Position numbers and translations under genes: made by a program. Positions 24,082 through 31,831 of a DNA stretch of 56,088 nt are shown one piece after another. The DNA is from Anaerolineaceae bacterium UBA4890 (lineage in GTDB: Bacteria; Chloroflexota; Anaerolineae; Anaerolineales; Anaerolineaceae): assembly GCA_002399085.1 (NCBI GenBank), contig DHCY01000019.1:1-56088 (forward strand). The letters are read 5' to 3'. Positions within the stretch are counted from its first letter, which is position 1. Each line of letters begins with the position of its first letter. A model generated the notes under the pieces. It made no database searches. It worked only from the letters and a program-made list of their open reading frames with translations, and was not told where the DNA came from.

Positions 24082-25812
24082 TTAATATTTATGACTAGAA
24101 AACTCAGCCGTTGTGATATCGCCAGCCAACCACATCTCAAAAATTGCGATCCATTTGGCAGCCCAGCCCAGAGCGCTGGCTGCTGAGGTTTGATGATTTC
24201 CTATCTTCATATCCTCGGTTCGGTTGGTACAGAGAAAGTACTTACCGTTTTCGTCTTTAGGGGCATGAGGGATTGCCTCGCCCAGTCGGCGGGATATGTC
24301 TTCCAAATTCGGAGACTCAGAATAAACCCTGATAGAACCACCGTAAGTACTGTGGCTTGGATGGTTATGTTGGTACACAACTTTGAGATCCCATCTCGCA
24401 TTGGTTCTCAGGTTTGTTGGGTAGAAAGTTCCTCGCCAGCACAACCTGCCATCATTCATTTTTTCCAGGCGGAAAGTTGGAAAGAAATGCTTCATACTGG
24501 CTCTCTCGGAATCGAGAAGCTGTTGGTTTCTCTCGTACCAGTAAAAACTCGCAGCCAGGATTCCAGGGGGAATGTCAAGTGCGTTGTTGGATTCAGGTTG
24601 AACCGCAGGGTCAGTGTCATTTCTGTCCTGGTCAGGCAACATGCGTTCTCCATCCAGTACTAAGCTATCTTCGATCATTGCTGCGCGAACCTGGTGTCGT
24701 TTTGCCATATCTTGATCGTTTTCTTTAAGGAACGAGGGCTTTTCTATTGGGTTTGCGGACGCATCACCTTGCTTTTCCAGCATCGTTACTACTCCTAATG
24801 GACTGATATCAACCTGAACACCACCCAACAGCGCCCTGGCAAGTTCTTGATTCATTCGTTCATCTTCTTTAGGTGTTGGGTCGCTGGAGCAAATCCAGGC
24901 AGGGATGATCAATCGCGGTTCATCGTCTGCTTTGATGGTGGGCAAATTGAGCATTAGTTCGCTCGACGACCCCTCTTTAGGAAGCATTTCTCTTAGTACT
25001 TCTCTTTGTCGGGCAAAATGCTCACTTCTTTGGAACTTGGGAGAGTCAGGGGTGTCCTGACTCTCCACATTCTCCCCCTTGGTTGATGTTTCTTTTTGAA
25101 CATCATCTTGATCACCAGTTTGTGCCTGGTCACACGAGAGGATTCCTGGAGGGACTTGCAGAGAATTCACCTCCTGCTGCCCCTCCTTATTTATCACCCC
25201 CACAGGGCTGGTGTAAGTGGTTTCGCCCCGCGAAAGTGAATCACGAAGTGCAAGGCGTGTCTGGAGTTTGTCATCCACCTCGCCAGCTTGGTAATTACCC
25301 AGGATGCCATTAGGAACTTGCAGAGAAGTCACCTCCTGCTGCCCCTCCTTATTTATCACCCCCACTGGGCTGGTGTAAGTGGTTTCGCCCCGCGAAAGTG
25401 AATCACGAAGTGCAAGGCGTGTCTGGAGTTTGTCATCCACCTCACCAGCTTGGTAATTACCCAGGATGCCATTAGGAACTTGCAGAGAAGTCAACTCCTG
25501 CTGCCCCTCCTTATTTATCACCCCCACTGGGCTGGTGTAAGTGGTTTCGCCCCGCGAGAGTGAATCACGAAGTGCAAGGCGTGTCTGGAGTTTGTCATCC
25601 ACCTCGCCAGCCTGGTAGTACGCCAGTACGGCGCACGGGATGACAATCGATTTGTTGCGTAAACCTGAATATTGTTTGTCCATCTCAATACCTCCTGAAT
25701 TGACTTCTAAACAGATTACTTCTGCCGGTGCCTCGTGAATACCCTGCTGCTTTCGTTCAACTCCCTGGACTTTTGGCTTGCGGTTGGTCGTGAAAATCTC
25801 CCGGTTTCTCAT
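24082..25812 (-). CDS. Large paralogue with 54-residue tandem repeats and possible E2-like domain (copy 2)
   Basis: 576 residues. Residues 56-228 contain three near-identical 54-residue units with QAGEVDDKLQTRLALRDSL, GETTYTSPVGVINKEGQQ and LQVPNGILGNY. Looser copies of the [IL]P-x-GIL motif follow (LIIPAWICSS near 297, LDIPPGILAA near 423). The C-terminal roughly 150 residues closely match the downstream paralogue (LCWRGTFYPTNLRTNARWDL identical). Here the GKYFLC segment places a cysteine (C528) two residues after the usual E2 position. It is a separate transcription unit with its own shared-type promoter and GGAGGGC ribosome site. I infer a scaffold with several docking motifs joined to an E2-like or adaptor domain; neither is proven. 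Confidence 0.5.
   Translation of the reverse strand: MRNREIFTTNRKPKVQGVERKQQGIHEAPAEVICLEVNSGGIEMDKQYSGLRNKSIVIPCAVLAYYQAGEVDDKLQTRLALRDSLSRGETTYTSPVGVINKEGQQELTSLQVPNGILGNYQAGEVDDKLQTRLALRDSLSRGETTYTSPVGVINKEGQQEVTSLQVPNGILGNYQAGEVDDKLQTRLALRDSLSRGETTYTSPVGVINKEGQQEVNSLQVPPGILSCDQAQTGDQDDVQKETSTKGENVESQDTPDSPKFQRSEHFARQREVLREMLPKEGSSSELMLNLPTIKADDEPRLIIPAWICSSDPTPKEDERMNQELARALLGGVQVDISPLGVVTMLEKQGDASANPIEKPSFLKENDQDMAKRHQVRAAMIEDSLVLDGERMLPDQDRNDTDPAVQPESNNALDIPPGILAASFYWYERNQQLLDSERASMKHFFPTFRLEKMNDGRLCWRGTFYPTNLRTNARWDLKVVYQHNHPSHSTYGGSIRVYSESPNLEDISRRLGEAIPHAPKDENGKYFLCTNRTEDMKIGNHQTSAASALGWAAKWIAIFEMWLAGDITTAEFSSHKY
25130..25614 (-). repeat. Three 162-bp tandem repeats in the coding sequence
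   Basis: Units of 162 bp, almost identical in DNA (for example GGGCTGGTGTAAGTGGTTTC in each), encode the 54-residue repeats. Near-identity including third positions points to recent expansion or gene conversion. Confidence 0.9.
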
Positions 25813-25842
25813 TTGCTTGCCCTCCTTTTCTGTGATTGCTAC

Positions 25843-25883
25843 TTACTTATATATTGTCTTGTTTTCCGTCTTTTGTGACAGAA
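25843..25883 (-). promoter_or_regulatory. Shared block promoter, copy 3
   Basis: Minus strand: TTCTGTCACAAAA (25871-25883), then AATATATAAG 18 nt after its TGTCACA core. It precedes the 576-residue gene by about 30 nt. Confidence 0.65.
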
Positions 25884-25965
25884 TTTTTAAAAAACTCACA
25901 ATTTTCCTAACACTCCACAGCAAGCAAAACCTTTTGAAGCACGCCATAGCAAATGCCATCATATT

Positions 25966-26487
25966 TCACCGCGAAATTCCAGGTATATTTACCTGATCTT
26001 CGATAGAGAATTCAGCCAGATTTTGCAGAAATATGAAATCCTTAAGCCGCTGGCATTCGGAAAGAGTAATGTAGCCCCCGTTATAGAATAGTTCATAATT
26101 GATTTGTAGCGCTTTACCGGCAATACTTGTCACTGCCGAATATCGGGAAGGTGACCCGGAGAGCAAATTGATTATTTGAAGGTAATCAAAACGTGTCGGG
26201 ATCAATTTATGCTTTAATATTTCCGCTTCTGACACTGCGGTACCATTAACCTCCCAGTTGTTTAGTGGGAAATCTGGTTTGTAGATAACACGGATCAAAA
26301 ATTTCTTTGACTTTAATTTTTGCTCAAAACAGATGACCCCAACCCAGGACAACTCCTTCTCATCCGAGATTTCCAACCGAAATGTCGGAAAGTTGTAATG
26401 CATCGTTGCCTTCTCTGCATCAAGAAGCCAAGGATTCTTTTCGTACCAATAAGGACCAGAGTAGGGTATCCAGGTTGCAGTTGTCGT
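25966..26487 (-). CDS. Third, divergent E2-like paralogue, probable ACG start
   Basis: About 173 residues if read from an ACG at 26487. Homology to the C-terminal domain of the two downstream paralogues begins at PYWYEKNPWLLDAEKATMHY and continues NFPTFRLE and LSWVGV. That start lies upstream of the first ATG in the frame (26403), which would remove the conserved WYE-NP-LLDAE segment. An in-frame TAA lies 15 nt upstream of the ACG, no ATG/GTG/TTG lies between, and AAAGGAG stands 6 nt before the ACG. Either ACG is used as a start or a former ATG has mutated. The C-terminal part after IYKPDFP diverges and lacks the GKYFL segment, so it may be decaying. Confidence 0.5.
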   Translation of the reverse strand, partial: TTTATWIPYSGPYWYEKNPWLLDAEKATMHYNFPTFRLEISDEKELSWVGVICFEQKLKSKKFLIRVIYKPDFPLNNWEVNGTAVSEAEILKHKLIPTRFDYLQIINLLSGSPSRYSAVTSIAGKALQINYELFYNGGYITLSECQRLKDFIFLQNLAEFSIEDQVNIPGISR

Positions 26488-26521
26488 AAGATACTCCTTT
26501 TATGTGTTGAATCTTTCCTGT

Positions 26522-26560
26522 CTACTATATATGTGTTCGAAATCTTTGGAAATGTGACGT
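26522..26560 (-). promoter_or_regulatory. Shared block promoter, copy 4 (more divergent)
   Basis: Minus strand: ACGTCACATT (26551-26560), then ACATATATAG starting 18 nt after the GTCACA core. It is in the same position relative to its gene as copies 1-3. Confidence 0.5.
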
Positions 26561-26616
26561 TTTTTTCGGCTGATGATCTTTGAGGTGGTTTGGAAGCTCA
26601 ACGAGCTATAGTCGAA

Positions 26617-26632
26617 TTTGTCATTTTGAGAC
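26617..26632 (+). repeat. Solitary copy of the 16-bp iteron-like motif
   Basis: TTTGTCATTTTGAGAC differs in one base from TATGTCATTTTGAGAC, unit 1 of the 33-bp-period array at 35141-35288. It lies in noncoding DNA. Around it (26561-27020) I see no gene. Confidence 0.45.
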
Positions 26633-27020
26633 TCTGGGGATCAGGGATGGGGGTGTGAGCAGATATTTATCAGCGTCGAGAGGTAAATTGGTGTCAAAAT
26701 CGGGCGCATCGTTGTCGAATCAACCTATTTCCAAAACCTCGCCCATTACCTCAATTTAGTGGGGGTTTTTTCGACAGACCTGGATTCCGGGCAGACTTGC
26801 CAAAGACCCAGGTAGTTTTAAGGAAGAACTGTTAAAGTAATGCGTTCTGCGATCTGAATTTTTACATAATTGAGTGTGAAATTGAACAGTGTCTCCCCTG
26901 CGTCGTTTGGTATAGCAATAGCTATGCGCATTAATAATTGGAAACAAGGGGGGAATCTTTGCGGGTTTATGACCTGAGTGGAGTCAGACAGTTCTTCCAG
27001 GCGCAAACAAGTTTGTTGTT

Positions 27021-27160
27021 TGTTTCGGGGTTGACGGTGAGGACAGGTTGGTCACAATTGCGGAAGCAGCAATCAACCTGGCAGCAGAACGGAAAGTTAC
27101 GTTCGATCCGCTCTACTCTGCTTGCCTGCCCCAACCAATGTGGTGTTGCTTATGGATGAG
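27021..27160 (+). pseudogene. Remnant of an ABC-2 permease gene
   Basis: About 110-140 bp resemble the 3' part of the permease gene at 29079-29725. ATTGCGGAAGCAGCAATCAA here corresponds to ATTGCGGAAGTAGCAATCAA there, and GCCTGCCCCAACcAaTG to the segment coding YLPQRLL. It has no usable frame, so it is a leftover of duplication or recombination. Confidence 0.6.
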
Positions 27161-27175
27161 AATCTGAAACAATAG

Positions 27176-27191
27176 TGTGCCCATGGGCGCA
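27176..27191. promoter_or_regulatory. Candidate parS site A
   Basis: TGTGCCCATGGGCGCA, one mismatch to the 16-bp palindrome TGTGCCCATGGGCACA that recurs around parAB. Confidence 0.55.
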
Positions 27192-27214
27192 GTATTCTTC
27201 GCTTTCCAACCTGG

Positions 27215-27811
27215 CTATTGATTGTCGATTTTCTCTTCCCTGTCGCGCTCGTAAGCCGCGATGATCACGCCTTTGGAGGTCGTATGGCTTTCCATCAGCT
27301 TGAATGCTGCCGGTATGCCGCCGCCGGCAAAAAGGCGTTTGCCTGCGCCAAGCGTGAGTGGGTAGATCATCAACCAAAAGGCATCCACCAGGTCTGCTTT
27401 GAGCAGGGTCTGCAGCATATTCGCACTGCCCCAGCTGTGGAGGTTGGGTCCGGGTTGGGCTTTGATTTCAGCAACCTGTGTGGGGATGTCGCCATTTAGA
27501 AATACGGTTGGCTGCCAGAGGCTGGAGTTGAGCGTGTTGGAAGCCACGTACTTGGTGGCGATCATCACGCCAGGCCAATCCTGGGCGTGGTGCGGCCAGA
27601 AAGGTTCCCAGATCTGGAAGGTCTTTCGCCCCAAAAGCAAGTCGAAAGGCTTACCCATCTGCTCGCGAAGTTTTGTTGAAAGAATTTGGTCGGCATAACC
27701 ACTGATCCAGCCACCGCAGGCAAAGCCGCCGCTGGTATCTTCATCCGGACCACCCGGACCCTGGACGACACCGTCCATGGTGATGTGTTCGTATACGATC
27801 AGCTTTCGCAT
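27215..27811 (-). CDS. Dihydrofolate reductase-like (RibD C-terminal fold) protein
   Basis: 198 residues of the YyaP/RibD_C family: start MRKLIVYEHITMDGVVQGPG, FDLLLGRKTFQIWEPFW, then HSWGSANMLQTLLKADLVDA and a C-terminal IYPLTLGAGKRLFAGG. Family members bind NADPH; most, including this one, have no known substrate. AAAGAGG lies about 8 nt before the ATG at 27811. It stands alone and is transcribed away from the AbrB-ABC operon. Confidence 0.88.
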   Translation of the reverse strand: MRKLIVYEHITMDGVVQGPGGPDEDTSGGFACGGWISGYADQILSTKLREQMGKPFDLLLGRKTFQIWEPFWPHHAQDWPGVMIATKYVASNTLNSSLWQPTVFLNGDIPTQVAEIKAQPGPNLHSWGSANMLQTLLKADLVDAFWLMIYPLTLGAGKRLFAGGGIPAAFKLMESHTTSKGVIIAAYERDREEKIDNQ

Positions 27812-27907
27812 GAGGCACCTCTTTTTGAAGTCACTCTATCACAAATGAGATGCGAGTTCTTGAAAGAGCTTATACCCAACGAGGGGAGATAAGTTGGCAG
27901 CTGATTC

Positions 27908-27952
27908 TTGACAACCATTCGTTTCGGATGTAAGTTCCATCTTGTATACAAG
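27908..27952 (+). promoter_or_regulatory. Promoter and operator of the AbrB-ABC operon
   Basis: TTGACA (27908-27913), a 17-nt spacer and TAAGTT (27931-27936), followed by the perfect palindrome CTTGTATACAAG (27941-27952), well placed for repression. The regulator could be the AbrB-like first gene or a GntR/YtrA-type protein, whose sites often have this form. Confidence 0.55.
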
Positions 27953-27977
27953 ACTTTACATACGAGGAGCAGGAATA

Positions 27978-28232
27978 ATGGAACATCCATCGGAAAAAAA
28001 ACGGTTTTACGGTGCGATCACGGTCAGTGAGCGAGGGCAGATTGTGATCCCCGCCAGCGCGCGGCGCGATTTTAACATCCAGGTCGGTGATAAGCTGCTG
28101 GTTTTGGGCGACCTTGACCAGGGTATCGGGCTGATTAAAGCCTCCGCCCTTTTCGAGAGGGCTCCGGGTTTTTTCACCACACTGCAGGGTGAGCCCAGCC
28201 CCAATCAGGAAGAGCGGATCGAGGAAGAATGA
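27978..28232 (+). CDS. AbrB/MazE-type DNA-binding protein
   Basis: 84 residues from the ATG at 27978 (CAGGAATA upstream; an in-frame ATG at 27942 would fall inside the operator palindrome). The swapped-hairpin fold signature is clear: ITVSERGQIVIPASARRDFN, then VGDKLLVLGDLDQGIGLIK. It overlaps the ABC ATPase gene by 4 nt (ATGA), so it is the co-transcribed regulator of this transporter and probably binds the palindrome just upstream. Confidence 0.85.
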   Translation: MEHPSEKKRFYGAITVSERGQIVIPASARRDFNIQVGDKLLVLGDLDQGIGLIKASALFERAPGFFTTLQGEPSPNQEERIEEE

Positions 28233-29098
28233 CGGAAATCGTTTCAGTAATAAACCTGATTAAGGCCTACCCGGGTTTTCAGCTCAAAAATGTGACCTTT
28301 TCGATTGAGCCCGGGCGCATCATGGGTTTTATCGGACGCAATGGAGCTGGAAAAACCACCACGATGAAATCGATGCTCAACCTTGTGCATCCGGATCGCG
28401 GTGAGATCCGTTTCTTCGGCTTGGATATTCGCCAGCACGAGTTTGAAATCAAGCAGCGCCTCTCCTTCATCTCCGGAGGAGTAGATTACTATGCGCAAAT
28501 TAAGCTGGACAAGATCAGTGCTGTCTACCGCCGTTTTTACTCCTCCTGGGACGAATCGCTCTACCGGGATTACCTTTTACGTTTTGGTCTGGACCCGCAA
28601 AAGCGAATTAAAGAGCTTTCTCAGGGTATGGCGATCAAATTTGCCCTCGCGCTGGGGCTCTCGCACCATGCCGAACTGTTGATTTTGGATGAGCCGACCT
28701 CCGGGTTGGACCCAATCTCACGAGATGAACTGCTGACGATTTTTGAGGAGCTGGTTGACAAGGAAGGCGCAACGGTCTTCTTCTCTACGCACATTACCTC
28801 CGATCTGGATAAATGCGCAGACGATGTCACCTACATCCAGGATGGAAAAATCGTGGCGAGCATGGGCAGAGAAGCTTTAGTGGATTCCTGGCGCGTGGTT
28901 GAGGGGCGGACAGATGAGCTGTCAGATGAATTACGGGGCAGGCTGACCGGTTTTCATGAGCGGCGGGGTGAATTCTCGGGCTTGCTGCTCAAAGAAGACC
29001 TGGCAAAGGCAGGCGGGTTCAGGGTTTCGGAGGCTGATCTGGAGGCAATCATGGTCTATAGCGAAAGGACGGCAACGAATGAAAAACCTGCTCTATAA
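28229..29098 (+). CDS. ABC transporter ATP-binding protein (YtrB-like)
   Basis: 289 residues: Walker A GRNGAGKTT (36-44), signature LSQGM (130-134), Walker B LLILDEP (150-156), then D-loop and H-loop (FSTHITSD). The C-terminal roughly 70 residues resemble the regulatory tail of YtrB/EcsA-type ATPases. It overlaps the downstream permease by 20 nt. Substrate is unknown; in such AbrB/GntR-ABC sets the role is usually antibiotic or peptide response. Confidence 0.9.
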   Translation: MTEIVSVINLIKAYPGFQLKNVTFSIEPGRIMGFIGRNGAGKTTTMKSMLNLVHPDRGEIRFFGLDIRQHEFEIKQRLSFISGGVDYYAQIKLDKISAVYRRFYSSWDESLYRDYLLRFGLDPQKRIKELSQGMAIKFALALGLSHHAELLILDEPTSGLDPISRDELLTIFEELVDKEGATVFFSTHITSDLDKCADDVTYIQDGKIVASMGREALVDSWRVVEGRTDELSDELRGRLTGFHERRGEFSGLLLKEDLAKAGGFRVSEADLEAIMVYSERTATNEKPAL

Positions 29099-29725
29099 AG
29101 AGTTAAGCTTGTCGGTGCAGCCACTGAATTACCTTTTCCTGGCTATGGCAGCCATGCTTCTGATTCCGAGTTACCCCTATGAGGTCGTGTTTTTTTACCA
29201 AACACTGGGGATTTTCTTCATCTTCCTGCTCGGCAACACCAATAACGATCTCTTTTTCACCGCGCTGCTGCCAGTGCGTAAGCAGGATGTAGTACGGGCG
29301 CGGTTTGCAACGGTGATCATCTTCGAACTGCTGCAAATAGTTGTCTCGGTCCCATTTGCGCTACTTCGAAGCCGACTGAATGGTGCGCCAAACCTGGCAG
29401 GCGTGGAAGCCAACTTGACGCTGTTCGGGTGGCGTTCGTGATGTTCGGTGTGTTCAACCTGATCTTTCTGCCCATGTTTTATAGAACGGGTTACAAAACC
29501 GGTATACCCTTCCTGTTGTCAGGGGTGGCGATGGGAGTGGTGACCGTGATTGCGGAAGTAGCAATCAACCTGGTTCCTGGATGGAAAGTTGCGTTGGATT
29601 CGATCGAACCAGCCTACCTGCCCCAACGACTGCTGGCGATGTTTGTCGGGCTGGCGGTGTTTGCAGTTACTACGATAGTTGCGTATCAACTGTCTGTTGT
29701 TCGTTTCGAACGGTTGGATTTGTAA
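29079..29725 (+). pseudogene. ABC-2-type permease, split by a one-base frameshift
   Basis: An ATG at 29079 begins MKNLLYKELSLSVQPLNYLF and continues through several membrane segments (FYQTLGIFFIFLLGNTNNDL). At GGG 29427-29429 the frame shifts: the first frame ends WRS-stop at 29441, while the next frame continues VAFVMFGVFNLIFLPMFYRT to a natural end at 29725 (VRFERLDL). One extra G in the G-run would restore a permease of about 215 residues. It is therefore a recent frameshift, a phase-variable run (short) or a sequencing error. It pairs with the ATPase upstream. Confidence 0.8.
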
Positions 29726-29769
29726 ATGTAGGGATCAGGCAACGGGGAGCAGGGATCTTTGTAGACCGA

Positions 29770-29821
29770 GATTGAAAGCACCGGAAATCTCAGTTGTATA
29801 AAACCTTTCGTGCTTTCAATC
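29770..29821. repeat. Inverted repeat, possible terminator
   Basis: GATTGAAAGCAC (29770-29781) and GTGCTTTCAATC (29810-29821) form a 12-bp stem around 28 nt, just after the ABC permease gene. Confidence 0.6.
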
Positions 29822-30640
29822 CGGCAACGATTCAGCTCCACTCGAATATTCGCGGTTCAAATTCTTCACCATTCGGCTGTCACAGTTTTGACTGAAAGAA
29901 TTGATAAAGGCAGATTGCCACGCCGTTTTGGCAAACGGCTCGCAATGACGGAAACATCGTCCCCGAGGGCACAACGAAGAGATCATGGAACGGGGAGCAG
30001 GGAACAGTGTAGGTCAGGTTGCGCTTGTCGACCTGACCTTGCGATCGCACGAGTAGGCGTAAGGGATGGCTTCCATGCCATCCCGGTCGTTAGGATGGCT
30101 GATCAGCGGTCTTAGGATGACAGATTGAGACGTTCAGAATAGGGGCGATGATCTGGAAAAGAGGATACATTTGTTATTTTGGGTGAGGCAGAGTATTTTG
30201 GCGCAATAACCGCGAAGATCCTTCGCAAAGGAGGCTCAGGATGACAGGCGAGGGCTCAGGATCACAGGCGGACGGTTCAGGAGGACAGGCAGAGGGCTTA
30301 GGATGACAGATTGAGTCGTTCAGAGTAGGGGCGATGATCTGGAAAAGAGGACACATTTGTCATTTTTGGTGAGGTAGAGAATTTTGGCGCAACGACCGCT
30401 AAGATCCTTTGCAAAGGAGGCTCAGGATGACAGGCGGACGGTTCAGGATGACAGGCTGAGGGCTCAGGATCACAGGCGGACGGTTCAGGAGGACAGGCAG
30501 CGGGCTTTGGATGACAGGCGGACGGCTCAGGATGACAGGCGGACGGCTCAGGATGATAGGGTAAACCGTTCAGGATGACAAGCTTAAAATACTGTGCCCG
30601 TGGGCACAGTTTGTCGAGTACTGACAGGGTCTTGGGGCGA
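29822..30640. repeat. Repeat-rich intergenic region
   Basis: Contains a hairpin AGGTCAGGT...ACCTGACCT (30011-30039), a hairpin GGGATGGC-TTCCAT-GCCATCCC (about 30062-30083), two copies of a roughly 100-bp unit (about 30140-30250 and 30325-30440, with GAAGATCCTTCGCAAAGGAG or a variant) and many tandem 'AGGATGACAGGCGGACGGTTC'-like units (30235-30580). No coding sequence is credible; long open frames here are repeat artefacts. Confidence 0.8.
30593..30608. promoter_or_regulatory. Candidate parS site B
   Basis: TGTGCCCGTGGGCACA, one mismatch at the centre; with flanks it reads ACTGTGCCCGTGGGCACAGT, a nearly perfect 20-bp palindrome. It lies 35 nt after the parB stop. Confidence 0.65.
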
Positions 30641-30642
30641 TG

Positions 30643-31782
30643 TTACTTCAAAGCCTTCACCCGCGTCTGCACGGCTTGCGCGAGAGCGGTGATTTTGTCT
30701 GCGAGTTCCTGGGCTTCTTTTTTGTCGCTGTCGCCAATCAGCGCATCCGCCAATGAACCCGATTTATCTTCCTGGGGCAGCTGATCCATCCCCAGCAAAA
30801 CCTTCTTCAGACTACGGGCGGATTTGGTGAGCGGGTCTGCCGGGATGCGCGGTTGCCGGGTTTGGGTTTTGCCGGATTCGCGCTCTAAAAATGCCTGCAC
30901 ATCCAGGTAAGAGCGATTGTCAAATTCAGCAAAATATTCAACAGCGCCCGACCAGAGCCTGGCATCATAGCGCATGATCTCGCGTAAAACACGTTCGGGC
31001 ATTTCGGCACGGTCTGCCAGCTCGAGTGATGTTTCTGGCAGCTGGAAGAAGTTCATCAGCCTGCCAAAATAGGTGCGTTCCATCTGCAGATTTTTCTGCA
31101 GCAGATCTTTAACCTCATCGTTCAGGCGCACGTCATTCACGCGGCGGAAATAGTCAACCTCTTTTTCACCCTCTGCCGGCTGGATCTGGTTGGCTTCCAG
31201 CACAAGGCGGGCAGCGGCGCGCGCCTTACCAACTGGTGTGAGCGCTTTGTATGCCATGTTTTCGGCGATTTGCTTCTCAAGCGAGGGTTGATTATCGATC
31301 AGCGCCAGCACGTAGGGTTCATCGGGACTTTCGCTTAAAACCGCCTGGATGGCAGTTGCCCAAAAGCGGCGTTCACCGGTGAGCATTTTGAAAACATCGC
31401 GCCCATCTTCGTTCACAATTTGACCGGTGACCGGTTTGATCTGCCCGGTGTCGTGCAGCGAATCGCCCAGTACAATCAGTTCGTCCAGCATGCGGCGGTT
31501 GAGGCGGTCGGTTTTTGCCAGCGCGAACCAGGCTTGCACAGTTTCGCGCCAATCGCGTTCACCGCTATAAAAGTGCGCACGCAGTGGTAAAGGCAGCAGC
31601 AGACGCGCCTGGAAGCGGTCGGGTCTGATCATCGAGACAGGCACGCGGTAGACGCTCTGACGATTGTTGATCATCTTGGGACCACTGGGAATGCCTTGCT
31701 CTTCCACGCTCTGGCTGGATTCGAACGCCTCGGTTGTGGTTTCAAGCAGACTGCCAAAATTTCGTTTTACTTCTCTTGCCAT
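30643..31782 (-). CDS. parB: ParB-family DNA-partitioning protein
   Basis: About 379 residues. The ParB/sulfiredoxin domain carries MLTGERRFWATAIQAV (GERR motif), then IAENMAYKALTPVGKARAAA (box with EN...LTP) and a helix-turn-helix region (RTYFGRLMNFFQLPETSLEL). The N-terminus before VPVSMIRPDRFQA is longer than in chromosomal ParB. The ATG at 31782 has GAGGAG 6-7 nt upstream; an ATG seven codons earlier is less likely. The family clamps onto parS DNA using CTP and works with ParA to segregate replicons. It follows parA with a candidate parS in the gap. Confidence 0.88.
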   Translation of the reverse strand: MAREVKRNFGSLLETTTEAFESSQSVEEQGIPSGPKMINNRQSVYRVPVSMIRPDRFQARLLLPLPLRAHFYSGERDWRETVQAWFALAKTDRLNRRMLDELIVLGDSLHDTGQIKPVTGQIVNEDGRDVFKMLTGERRFWATAIQAVLSESPDEPYVLALIDNQPSLEKQIAENMAYKALTPVGKARAAARLVLEANQIQPAEGEKEVDYFRRVNDVRLNDEVKDLLQKNLQMERTYFGRLMNFFQLPETSLELADRAEMPERVLREIMRYDARLWSGAVEYFAEFDNRSYLDVQAFLERESGKTQTRQPRIPADPLTKSARSLKKVLLGMDQLPQEDKSGSLADALIGDSDKKEAQELADKITALAQAVQTRVKALK

Positions 31783-31813
31783 TTCAAACTCCTCAATTTC
31801 CAATCAGCCAAAC

Positions 31814-31829
31814 TGTGCCCATGGGCACA
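31814..31829. promoter_or_regulatory. Candidate parS site C (perfect)
   Basis: TGTGCCCATGGGCACA, a perfect 16-bp palindrome in the short gap between parA and parB. Confidence 0.7.
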
Positions 31830-31831
31830 CA

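Noticed and set aside
25130..25614. Direct repeats as a CRISPR array
   Set aside because: 162-bp units without unique spacers, inside a coding gene.
29770..29821. Inverted repeat with GATTGAAAGCAC as a CRISPR-like repeat
   Set aside because: Single inverted pair, no direct repetition; better explained as a terminator or small palindromic element.
30384..30578. Frame with DDRRTVQDDR repeats
   Set aside because: Translation of the AGGATGACAGGCGGACGG noncoding repeat.
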